A DNA stretch of 64,000 nt from Darksidea phi (lineage: Eukaryota > Ascomycota > Dothideomycetes > Pleosporales > Lentitheciaceae). The position numbers and the translations under genes are program-made. A model generated the notes under the pieces. It worked only from the letters and a program-made list of their open reading frames with translations, was not told the origin of the DNA and made no database searches. Shown here piece by piece: positions 54,666 through 64,000 of this stretch (position 1 is its first letter; every line of letters starts with the position of its first letter). The stretch lies in assembly GCA_030770425.1 (NCBI GenBank), contig JASJFT010000105.1, positions 1 through 64,000 of the forward strand. Reading direction: 5' to 3'.

Positions 54666-55909
54666 ATGGCACCCCAAAAGACTCGCCAATGGATCCTCGC
54701 CAACCCGCCGATGAAAGACGTAGTCCTGGATGGCGACGATGCAACTTTCAAGCTTGAGACCACCGAGCTGCCAGAACCAGGACCAAACCAAGTCCTTGTC
54801 AAGACGCTGTAAGACCCCCTCTTTGTACACATCATCCCAACAGCAATTTTGTTTCTGCGTTCTAATGTACTCTGGACGAAATTACCTTGTGTCAGCTCTA
54901 TCATGTTGTATTCCTGCTACGCAACGACCACCATACATATCCTGACTACGTTCAAACGAACAGCACTAACAACTCCATCTATCCTTCTAGATACCTCTCC
55001 AACGACCCCGCCCAACGCGGCTGGATACAACGCGACATGGACCCAGCCCGCCTCTACACCTCGCCCGTGACCCAAGGCACCCCCATGCGCGCCTTCGGCA
55101 TCGCCTCGGTAGTATCCTCTTCCACGCCGCACCTCCAACCGGGACAACTCGTCAACACCACAACCAACTGGGCCGAATACGCCGTCGTCGACGCGGCCAC
55201 CTGCCGCCCCATTCAGCCCGACGAGCAAACCGGGCTCCGCGCAACCCACTTCATCGGCGCGCTCGGCGGCCCTGGCCTAACGGCATACTACGGGCTTGTG
55301 GACGTTGTGGGCGCGAAGAAAGGCGAGACAGTCGTGGTGAGCGGGGCCGCGGGCGCGACGGGGAGTATGGTAGTACAGATTGCTAAACATATTGTTGGGG
55401 CGGGGAGGATCGTTGGGATAGCGGGCGGGGAGAAGAAGTGTCGGTGGGTAGAAAGCTTGGGGGCAGACATATGCGTCGACTACAAGTCTCCTACCTTTGA
55501 ACAAGACCTGATCCAAGCCACAGAAGGCTATGTGGACATCTACTTCGACAATGTCGGGGGCTCCATCCTAGATCTGATGCTTACGCGCGTGAAGCGCTTT
55601 GGCCGAATCGCCGCGTGCGGATCCATCGCTACGTATAACGATCCCGGGTCGCAGGGCATTAAGAATTGGTACGAGATTATTATTAATAGGATGGAGGTCA
55701 AGGGGTTTATTGTGACGGATGCGGTGGCGGCGGGGAAGACGGGACCCTGGGTGCAGACCATTGTTGAGAAGGTGAAGGAGGGCAAGATCAAGATTGGGGA
55801 CGAGAGCGAGACGGTAGTGCCGACGAAGTTTGAAGACGTGCCGAAGACGTGGATGATGTTGTTTAGGGGAGGGAATCAGGGGAAGTTGGTTATTGAGATT
55901 CTGGCGTGA
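54666..55909 (+). CDS. MDR-family NADP-dependent oxidoreductase (leukotriene B4 dehydrogenase-like)
   Basis: Exons 54666-54808 and 54991-55909, joined in phase over an unusually long 182-bp intron, give about 353 aa. The N-terminal part has the zinc-free GroES-like fold (QVLVKTL, YLSNDPAQRGW). The Rossmann region carries VVVSGAAGATGSMVVQIAKH (the AxxGxxG-type nucleotide loop), RIVGIAGGEKKC, and VDIYFDNVGG as in medium-chain alkenal/one reductases. The catalytic zinc Cys/His set of alcohol dehydrogenases is absent. It likely reduces alpha,beta-unsaturated carbonyls with NADPH in the cytosol; the substrate is not identifiable. The start ATG at 54666 is the first in frame before ILANPPMKD. Confidence 0.9.
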
Positions 55910-57357
55910 AGAAGTGAGATGAAGGACTGACTGATTAGAATCTGCATAATTAGTAGTACGATGGTAGAGAGAAACAGGTCGTTAGCCGACTGCTAGTATA
56001 CGCTCTCCCAAACTCTGCTCAAGCCCAAATCGTCAATTCCCCCCTCCCCTAAGACTCAACACGTCCTACCAATTCCCCCCAACCAACCCCTCAAGCTACC
56101 CCAAACGCCCTGCACGTGACGCTCGGCGGATTCCTTCTCCGAAACACCCCTCAATCCTTCCCAAGTCGCACACTATATGCACATGCACGTGGATATCACG
56201 CACGCTATATGTGAACCGCCTCACACGCAATATGCATACGTGCGTGCATAAAACGTCGCGACAGGATCAGCGCCCTCCCCTTCCCCGAGTCCAGTCGACC
56301 TTCTTATCGCGTATACTGCATGTACATTATACATATACATGCGCTTCTGCAGGGTTGTGATAGATGGCGCACGTGCGACGGGACCAAGGGTGGATAGCAG
56401 TGAAGCTAGTGTCCGACCAATATCAAGATACTGCGGTAGATTAAGACGGGGGGATAGGATGGAGATGCGAGGGTGTTTATCTTGATGGAAAGGGTAGGGT
56501 GTGGAGAGCCGTAGAGCTGAGGAGAGCGTGGGGTAGATGGGAGGGGATGGGAAGTGCTGCGAGTACGAGGTTGTGTGTGGGAGCGGCATGGCGCATTCGT
56601 GCCCGCATCTTGCGCGAACTCTAGATCGTCCCGCCATGTACCCAAGCGCGCCTTACGTGCAATCTCACCGGCCACACTTCGCAGAAATACACCCCATTTA
56701 TCCGGTGCCTTTACCGCTTTACCCGCTCTTCCTTACATTGGCAAGAAAGCCGCCCCGCCAATCCACAGAAAGGCAAACGACGGTCATGAAATGAGCCGTC
56801 ACCGCTGCCGCACACGGGCTAGACTTGAGATAGAAGCTTCGAGAAGACGACGCCAATGCGACCGGTGGGAAAACGCCGCATTGGTTTCGTTATCCAGGGA
56901 CAGATCGCGGGTGCTAATGCGAGGGGCAAGGCAAAAGGTCGTGTCCGTCCCCACCGCACGCCCTGCACGTAAGACGCGCCACTATCCATCCCAACGGAAG
57001 CCACAGTCGCTCTTAATCGCTGGCAGAATACGAGTCGCGCAGTGTGGAAAAGTGGTTGAGCTTGGAGACCAATGCTCCGGTTGCACAGGGGCGTACGCAT
57101 GCATGGTGGTCTATCTGGTGCCTTGCGAACGCACTATGCGAACGGTCTCTCTCTAGGCGTAATGTACGAAGGGAGCTTCCCGTGCCACGGGACCTTAGAT
57201 CTGGACATCCTGGCCTTAGTTGAGGGCGTCGTTATTTATTGCTCTGGTACCGCACCCGCTTCTTGATACTTTGTTCCCTCTCCCTCTGTTGAGTTACGAT
57301 TCCTGCGCTCGGCTTACTTACGCTTTCAATCAATTATTTTGACAATAAGTCGCACTC
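55910..57357. other. Long intergenic region, no gene seen
   Basis: About 1.4 kb. Alternating TATGCACATGCACG / CATACGTGCGTGCAT purine-pyrimidine runs occur near 56170-56350. Frames present are short, overlapping and lack conserved features. It should contain the promoter of the aldo-keto reductase. Confidence 0.4.
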
Positions 57358-58735
57358 ATGGGGATTAACGTGCCCACCGTCGACCTCAACGATGGCAGCA
57401 AGATGCCGCAAGTCGGTTTCGGGCTGTGGAAGGTGGACAATGCGACCTGCGCGGATCAGGTATATGAGGCGATAAAGGTCGGATACAGACTTTTCGACGG
57501 TGCTTGCGGTACGTATCTGTTTATTCACCATCTTCCATTCAACAGGGAACAGAACCCTCTACGACTTTCTCGATTCGCCTCGATGAGGTGGCGGTATTGC
57601 TGCGGGACGGTTTCCCAAAGCTCTATATCGACTCGTCATAGACTCCTCGCATAGCAGTGGAGGCGCTCAGGTAGCTGCAACTCGACCGGCCATCGACGCC
57701 TGGCTAATCTGCCGGGGTTACCGAGCTTCTCTTTACCTGCGCGTGGCCTTGCGAGGTGTTGAAGTCGGCCGGTAGTCCCGAATATCCGGTGGACCATGAA
57801 CCCTTGCCCATCGGGAATGTTAGCGCCGATCTCGGAACGTCCTTGCTAACTCTTTTCTCAGACTACGGGAACGAAGTCGAGTCCGGGCAAGGCGTTGCAC
57901 GCGCCATCAAAGAAGGCCTCGTAAAACGTGAAGACCTCTTTATCGTCTCCAAGCTCTGGAACTCGTTCCACGACCCCGAACAAGTCGAGCCCATTGTCAG
58001 AAAGCAGCTCGCAGACTGGGGCGTCGATTACTTCGATCTCTACCTCGTCCACTTCCCCATCTCGCTCAAGTACGTCGCGCCTGAAGTGCGATACCCACCG
58101 GGGTGGTACTACGACGGCGAATCCCAAGTCGAGCATGGCAAGGCGTCGCTCGAACAAACATGGAAAGCTATGGAGGATATCAAGAAGAAGGGCCTTGCTA
58201 AGAGCATTGGTGTGTCGAACTACACGGGTGCATTATTGTTGGATCTGTTTACCTATGCGAGTATCAAGCCGGCCACGCTGCAGATCGAGCACCATCCGTA
58301 CTTTGTACAGCCGAATCTGCTGAAGCTTGCTGCGCAGCACGACATCAAGATTACCGGGTACTCGTCGTTTGGGCCGTCGAGCTTCATCGAGTGCGATATG
58401 AAGATCGCAGCGGATACGCAGCCGTTGCTTACCCACCCGGTCATCGAGGGTATTGCGAAGAAGCATGGCAAGACTAACGCGCAGGTGTTGCTCCGGTGGG
58501 CGACGCAGAGGGGCATTAGCGTTATCCCCAAGAGTAATTCCCCCAAGCGATTGACGGAGAATCTGGATGTGACCGGCTTCGATCTGAAGGAGGATGAGAT
58601 CAATGAGATCTCGGGGCTTGACAAGAATTTGAAGTTCAACGTGCCGACCAACGTAAGTCTCATCGACTTCTTGTAGTTTGCGATCGATGCTAACGAATCC
58701 AAAAGTACGGTATCCCCGCCTATGTCCTCGCTTAA
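57358..58735 (+). CDS. Aldo-keto reductase, D-xylose reductase type
   Basis: Three exons (57358-57508, 57862-58652, 58706-58735; introns 353 and 53 bp) give 323 aa, the usual xylose reductase length. The catalytic tetrad is present at expected spacing: Asp47 and Tyr52 (FDGACDYGNE, formed across intron 1), Lys81 (VSKLW) and His114 (LVHFP). The cofactor motif [10 protein letters not shown] carries the Lys, Ser, Asn and Arg that contact the NADPH 2'-phosphate. The last exon encodes only YGIPAYVLA, a conserved C-terminal end. It reduces xylose (and related aldoses) to xylitol in the cytosol, the first step of fungal pentose use. Intron 1 is far longer than any other in this window. Confidence 0.92.
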
Positions 58736-59850
58736 GCGCGCGATTCCTCGTCTTCGCCGAATAGGTCTGGTGAATGCGGCAATATACTGGCAGGCGTGAT
58801 GGTTAATAGGCGGCATGGGGCGATAATGCATTTCGGCTATTGCTCATGAAGAGGACTGGGACCTCGTAGCGAACAAGCGTGTTCAATGGCTCTTTGTTGC
58901 TGTTAACTTCTGCATCTAGATGAGCCCTTTACCATAATTGATGCAACCCATCATGCCGTGCAATGTAGAACCACGCGTTCAAAACCGAGAAGCCGCCGTT
59001 GCAGAACGACAATATCCATCCTCAAGATCCCGCTCGGCACGCTAACTCCTACAAGTCTCGCCTAATCATTGTCACTGCTACACAACGTTCCCCTCCTTCC
59101 TCATCATTCGCTCGGCCATCATTAGAAAGCCCTAAGCTCGATGATGAGCAAGCAAGCTAGTGCCGATCAAGCATTGGTTAATCTAGTCTTCATAAAAAGG
59201 ATCTCCCTTCAATCTTTGTGCAACAATGTATTCGGATCCCCCCATCCTGTTTCCGGTCACATGCCCGGCACCTGACAAGAGACATCCACTTTACCGCTTC
59301 CCACATTAAGCGGGGACTTGCTGAGGATCTTTCAAGACTGCATCCACTGTACATATCCACGATGAACTCGCAGCATCATTGCTTCGAACTTGGTGAACCG
59401 CCTATTGACGTGTGTCGGTCGATTTTTCAACGCCATGTTTCTAGTGCGGCGAAGGATCGGCATGCAAATCAAGATTCCGATATCCGATTATCGCGAGATC
59501 GCGATCCGTGACGTCGACGCGTTAGGAAGCGCCGGAACCACGCGGACATACCGGAACGTTAGGACCAGCCCAGTGCGAGCTACGAGAAACTTTATCCAAC
59601 TGTGTGTTGGGTGCGCTTGTGCAGCCGCTTATTGATCAGAAGGTGCATGCCGATTATTGATCAGAGTACATAACCCCTTCACTGGGCGTCGCGCACCATT
59701 CTTTGTCAGTTTACGACCTCTCGCCCTTACAACTGAAAGTTCTTGCTATTTGCCCGGACGCAATGGCTTTTTTGGATGCGCAGCAGGGTCGGTGAGTGTT
59801 TCCGTTGGCTGCGGAGGGTTGTCAGCTGTCGGCAGCGTCCCAGTTTGGAG
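58736..59850. other. Intergenic region, no gene seen
   Basis: Only short frames; upstream exons of the following membrane-protein gene could lie in its last few hundred bases. Confidence 0.3.
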
Positions 59851-60572
59851 ATGTTGAAGATGGGTATTAGATGTCGGAGAGGTTGCGTTTGTAATGGCGC
59901 ATGCGAAACTCGGTCCAAGGCTGATATCAAATGCAGAGCCCTCGCGGTTATTCTCTCCACGATGTCCCTACTCGCACACATCGGTGCATTCATCGTCATC
60001 AAGGCCATCCTCCCAAGAACATGGAGCGGTTCATGGCATACGTTCTATGACCTGTTCGCAGCTGTTGCGAGTTGGACCGGAATTATGGGCGCTGTTGATG
60101 TAGGTGCTTTTCGCATCCTGTAGAAGCTGAGCCTTTCCCTCGGGAACATTTACAAATCGAAGCCCTGCTGACGTGTGCGCAGAGGCAGCCTGTTGTGTTC
60201 TCGGTATACACAGTTGTGCACGCAATCACTTTGACGATGATAACCTGCGTTTTACTTCTCAACGCATTGCCCACCACGATAGCGTCGACGATCCCGCTCC
60301 TCTCACAACTGAGATATGCCGAAGACCTGGAGAGGAGTATGTGTCGAGAAGAGGGCTTCGGATGGGACGAACACTGGCTTGACCAGTGCAGATCTGCCTT
60401 CGCGATACTTTCCACGGGAGCCATTTGGGTCGGATCGGCGATGGTAGCCGTGCAGTGGTGGGCTATATCGGAGGTATGGAGCTGGGCTGGGTCAGAGTGG
60501 AGAATGAGGGGAAGCGAAGAAAGGCTTGTGAATATGGAAAAAGCTGCATACGCGGACAAGAAGCAGGGGTAA
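59851..60572 (+). CDS. Small four-TM membrane protein, unknown function
   Basis: Exons 59851-60099 and 60183-60572 (83-bp intron, in phase) give about 212 aa from the ATG at 59851. Four hydrophobic helices are visible: ALAVILSTMSLLAHIGAFIV, FAAVASWTGIMGAV, VVFSVYTVVHAITLTMITCV and GAIWVGSAMVAVQWWAI. A soluble loop with a Cys pair (SMCREEGFGWDEHWLDQC) lies between helices 3 and 4. The layout resembles MARVEL-like fungal membrane proteins, but no motif confirms this. The frame continues open upstream to a further ATG at about 59776, and an upstream exon is possible, so the start is uncertain. Confidence 0.6.
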
Positions 60573-60903
60573 GAATTAGATAAGAGGTATCAAACACAAA
60601 AAGAAGGATCCAAAAATGGCGGACCGCCGAGGGCACCTGATCGACGTTGGTGTTACGATGGCATCATGTTGAGAAATGCCCCAGTGATGGTGAACTTGTC
60701 GAAGCAGAAGGAGCCGTTTGTGCTACGCTCGGGGCGAGCGAGTGCGGAACGGTTCCGTGGTGTCTCCAAAACGCCTTTTGCTTGGTCTTGGTAGTGCACC
60801 GGGAGATCGATGGTGGATTGCTGCTCAGTGGCGCCTGTGCCGTTTTAGCCTGGGGATCACAACGTACGCCACCCAACTCTATCTCAACGCGGTCCGGGCA
60901 GGG

Positions 60904-61554
60904 TTACTCACTATTCCAACAAGTCTCCCTTATACATAGCCGGCCTTTGGCCTTCTCTGATGGGTCTTCACTCTCTCCAGCAGCCGGGTTCCTCCAGAAC
61001 TGGAACCGTTTGCACTCGGTATTGTTGTTGAGATAGCGCGTATACGTTCGTATCATCCTATACCCGCAGCTGTCGCAGTCGCACCCACACTCACTCCAGC
61101 CTTGGATGCAACCGTCATGCATGCACATCCTCTTCGTGTCGCTCACCCACTCGTTTTTTCCGCCGGGTCCGGTCCGTATGACCCTCGCCAGTCGGCTGAC
61201 ATGCCACGAGCAGTAGAATGGCGGGAGTTCAACTACCTCCGGTCTTGGGGCACCGTTTATGAACGACAGCGGAATGCAAGCCGGGCTGCTTGAGGAAGCG
61301 AAGGTCTTGGTGGGGTAGATATTCTTGCAGAGAATACATCGCAAGTGGCTCGGATTGTCGTCCGGTCGCGCTCGATATCTTTCGACGGCGAAGCGAGCGC
61401 AGTTTGAGAGCGTCTTGTTCCTGAGTTGGGGTAGTGCGGGGAGCGCGTTGTTCAAGGTGGGATGCGTTAGCTTCAGTGAGAGGATGGCGTCCGGTGGAAG
61501 ATAGTCCTGGATCTCGAGGAGAAGCTCAATAGGAAGAGTAAGAAGAGGTGCCAT
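60904..61554 (-). CDS. F-box protein
   Basis: A single exon of about 216 aa. The N-terminus LLTLPIELLLEIQDYLPPDA, then ILSLKLTHPTLNNAL, is a fungal-type F-box that would bind Skp1 in an SCF ubiquitin ligase. The rest is a Cys-rich region: a CILC pair, a CSWH site, and the cluster CMHDGCIQGWSECGCDCDSC. This is common in short Pleosporalean F-box proteins and may bind zinc. The substrate is unknown. The ATG at 61554 is preferred because the F-box starts at once; the open frame upstream is not conserved-looking. Confidence 0.75.
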   Translation of the reverse strand: MAPLLTLPIELLLEIQDYLPPDAILSLKLTHPTLNNALPALPQLRNKTLSNCARFAVERYRARPDDNPSHLRCILCKNIYPTKTFASSSSPACIPLSFINGAPRPEVVELPPFYCSWHVSRLARVIRTGPGGKNEWVSDTKRMCMHDGCIQGWSECGCDCDSCGYRMIRTYTRYLNNNTECKRFQFWRNPAAGESEDPSEKAKGRLCIRETCWNSE

Positions 61555-64000
61555 GCGGCGTGTTCCACGGTGCGTGCTCCGCGGGCTGCGTCCGAGTGCT
61601 GGTTGATTTTCGAGGATATCACGGTTGTAGGCGAGGTGGAGGAGGGAGCTCGAGGCGTGCAATGCAGAGCAAACGAGCGTGTATCCGGCCAGCTGTATTC
61701 GTGGTCGTGTGAGTCTGCCGTACCCGCGACTGCTCAAGGAGGGAAGCTACGGCCAGTTGACTTGCGGCAAGCGGCGCTGCTCCCTCGCCCGCGGGTAGAC
61801 ATTGCCCGTTGCCGCAATCCGCCCCAGAAGCCATGCTGATGTGAGGGCATCTTCCTGAATACTGAAACGCCGGGACTGTGGTTTTGTAGTGACTGTGACT
61901 GTTCCTGGATCCACGCAACAGGAATGATGGAAGCCTTGCAGTCTTGCTTACCCAAGCAAAGGGTCCATTTCCGTGAGCGTAAACGGCATGTGTAGTATGA
62001 AGTCTTATTTCTGAGTCCGCTTCTTGAGACAAGGGGCGCGTGATGATGAGCATGACATGACTGGAACGCCGTTGGTACATTTGTCACAGGGAGCCGCTGT
62101 GCCAGCGCGACGCAGGTGCAAGACTGGCGTGAAGAGAACAAACGGAAACAAAGAGTTGCGTGCGCCTCCATCTGGCCTCAAAAACCGTTCCCGGGGAGTT
62201 GTATTATGGGCCAAGGCGCTGGTTAGTCGTCTGAAGTACGCGCGAGGGATTACCGACCAGGGTCATCACAACCGGCTTAGGGCGGCCCATGAGCTCGCCG
62301 GAGGCTTGACGACGGACGTGAGCCCGGCGTATATTACATCCAACGCCCGACAGCTGCTGGATCCAGCAAGATGACAACAACAACGGCGAGGCACCCCATG
62401 CGGCCGGATCCCGTGCGATACGAGGACCAGAGGCTGATATTTCTACGACCGGGACCATGACCATGCTGACCAAGACCACGACCAAGACCACGACCAAGAC
62501 CATGACTATGACCATGACACTCGCACACTCAAGGATATAGCAATGCGACCAAATACGACGCCAGCCTGGCATGCGGCATCGTACGCCGTGCCGTCTTCCG
62601 TGTGTGCGAACGGCTGGTCTGTCAGCAGCGTTTGCAGCGTTCGCAGTGCTAGCTGTGCTGGGCTCGTCAATCACAGAAGCGCTGCAACCGCAGAAGGCGT
62701 AGCGTGCATATCCAACTCCATCCGGTATGAAAGCCGTGCACCACCGCTCTCCCACCTCTACCAGATATCGCCGTTTGCTCTGCCGTCCAAGTCACAGGAT
62801 CGTCAGCCAGCACTGCGACCATCACGGCGACCATCACCCTCACGAACGCGAATCACCGCGTCCACGATGATTGCTCCGCATGCGGAGACGTGCGATGATG
62901 GAATGGGGACGCCACGAGCTGGAGAGCACGCTCTGCGCGTTTGCGAAATTTCCGTCGCCAGCAGATCCTCATTGCAGAACCCCGCCGGATCGCAGCGATG
63001 GCCAGTCCAGGTGGGTAGCATTGATCACACTGCCAGCCACGACAGCATTCTCCTGCCGAAGCAGGGCGCCAGCAGCAGCGGGCATTGGCTGGCGGTAGGC
63101 GTAGGGCCGGGCAGAGGTGGGGTGTGCAGATGGGCGTCCGCATGCATTCTTTTTCTGGGATTCTCTGCAGCAGCGTGCAGCAGGGCAGAGCCCTTTGCAG
63201 CTCCGGCCGGGGGGCGATGGAGAAGATGGAGAAGAGGCTGCATGTTTGTTTGTGCGTGTTTACAGCACCATGGGGAAACATTGATATCAGACGGTAGCGC
63301 CCACGGACGGCCGCCCCACCTGCAGACGGGAAAAGGAGACGGCACGATTTCGGGCGATTGCAGCCAAGCCAGGTCTTGGACGGCGAACGAGTCCCGGGCG
63401 ACGGCTTTCGCTACCTAAGCGGTGCGCTGCATGCTCTGCAGCCACTGCATACACAGATATCCCGCACGCCGTGGCAGGCAGTAGGTGCTAGGCGGTAGCT
63501 GGCCGAGAGGGTTGCAGGCGCCTGGCTCTTCAACGTCATCTGCAGAGCCTGCCCGCTTGGCCCGGCGCCGGTAGATGGCTGGCCCGCGCGGCTTGGATGA
63601 ACATACCGGTAGAGTCAGACTCGACGAACGGGCGACAGCGAGGCTGCCGGTGGACCCTTGGAAAAAAACGGTGGTGAGCGAGCGGCGGGAAGCAAGCCTA
63701 ATTGCGTGCGTCGGTCGTGGGTCCATGCGAAATTTGGAGTCTGAGCGCTCCGTCGATATTTAGTTAGGCGGGCCCCCTTGGTCGTGGTGAGCTTGCCTCT
63801 TCGTGTCTGCATCTTCTTCCCTCTTCCCCCCCCCCCCTCTCCGAGACTCTGCTGCACTCACTCGGCTCCTTCACCGCAAGGGAATAGCTGAGCTGTCGTT
63901 CCTTCGTGCGCCCGCGAGCCCGTCCTGAAGGCTCCCGTTGCCCGGTAAGCCTTCACCAGTGACGCCCACGGAAAAACTCCTCGGCCTCGCTTTCGCTGTG
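61555..64000. other. Gene-free end of window
   Basis: GC-rich sequence without a supportable gene. A minisatellite lies at 62455-62520. A CT-rich tract ending in a run of about a dozen C (near 63815-63842), followed by CTGCTGCACTCACTCGGC..., resembles a pyrimidine-rich fungal promoter or leader for a plus-strand gene beyond the window. Confidence 0.4.
62455..62520 (+). repeat. Imperfect 6/12-bp minisatellite
   Basis: Repeated units of GACCAA and GACCAC/GACCATGAC (for example ACCACGACCAAGACCACGAC) over about 65 bp. Non-coding context. Confidence 0.7.

Noticed and set aside
56554..57156. 200-codon plus-strand frame
   Set aside because: Arg/Pro-rich, overlaps other open frames, no conserved segment or intron signals.
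62543..63418. 291-codon plus-strand frame
   Set aside because: GC-rich chance frame: Ala/Arg/Ser-rich, no domain, overlaps several equally open frames on the other strand.

Overview
The window is nuclear DNA of a filamentous ascomycete (Pezizomycotina, most likely a Dothideomycete). The evidence is short GT-AG introns (about 45-80 bp) that split recognisable proteins, and fungus-specific families: HET proteins, NACHT and NB-ARC NLRs, Pth11-like rhodopsin-domain receptors and Zn2Cys6 regulators. There are also conserved housekeeping genes and AT-rich, stop-riddled tracts that look like transposons mutated by RIP (repeat-induced point mutation).

Layout. 0-4 kb: an astacin-like metallopeptidase between inverted short repeats, a MITE of about 430 bp, and a secreted GDSL/SGNH esterase. 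4.8-13.8 kb is a housekeeping block: NC2-alpha, tafazzin, a NOSIP-like ubiquitin ligase, a Pth11-like receptor and an APC amino-acid permease. 14-32.5 kb is an allorecognition or innate-immunity island: a helical-N-terminal NACHT NLR, a HET protein, a dead NB-ARC NLR fragment, a patatin-NACHT-ankyrin NLR (five exons, about 1459 aa), an unidentified coding remnant, and a HET-TPR-ankyrin protein with nearly identical repeats. 32.5-34.3 kb is a transposon graveyard with two tandem repeats. 34.3-40.7 kb holds a second Pth11-like gene (uncertain or decaying), a cryptic five-exon beta-carbonic anhydrase, a frameshifted Fungal_trans_2 regulator and a decayed orphan gene.

41-47 kb is a second conserved block: the TORC2 subunit AVO1/SIN1, divergent from a PRCC-domain gene, then a Zn2Cys6 regulator. 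47-54.6 kb is accessory again: two fragmentary protein kinases of the type found beside fungal NLRs, a coiled-coil fragment, a 747-aa protein of unknown function and a clean TA-flanked MITE. 54.6-61.6 kb holds metabolic and other genes: an MDR oxidoreductase, a xylose-reductase-type aldo-keto reductase, a four-TM protein and an F-box protein. The last 2.4 kb shows no convincing gene; its CT- and C-rich end resembles a promoter or leader.

The pattern is conserved single-copy blocks interrupted by islands of immunity-type genes, their dead relatives and small transposons. All gene models were spliced by eye; exon boundaries were checked for reading phase but not by RNA.
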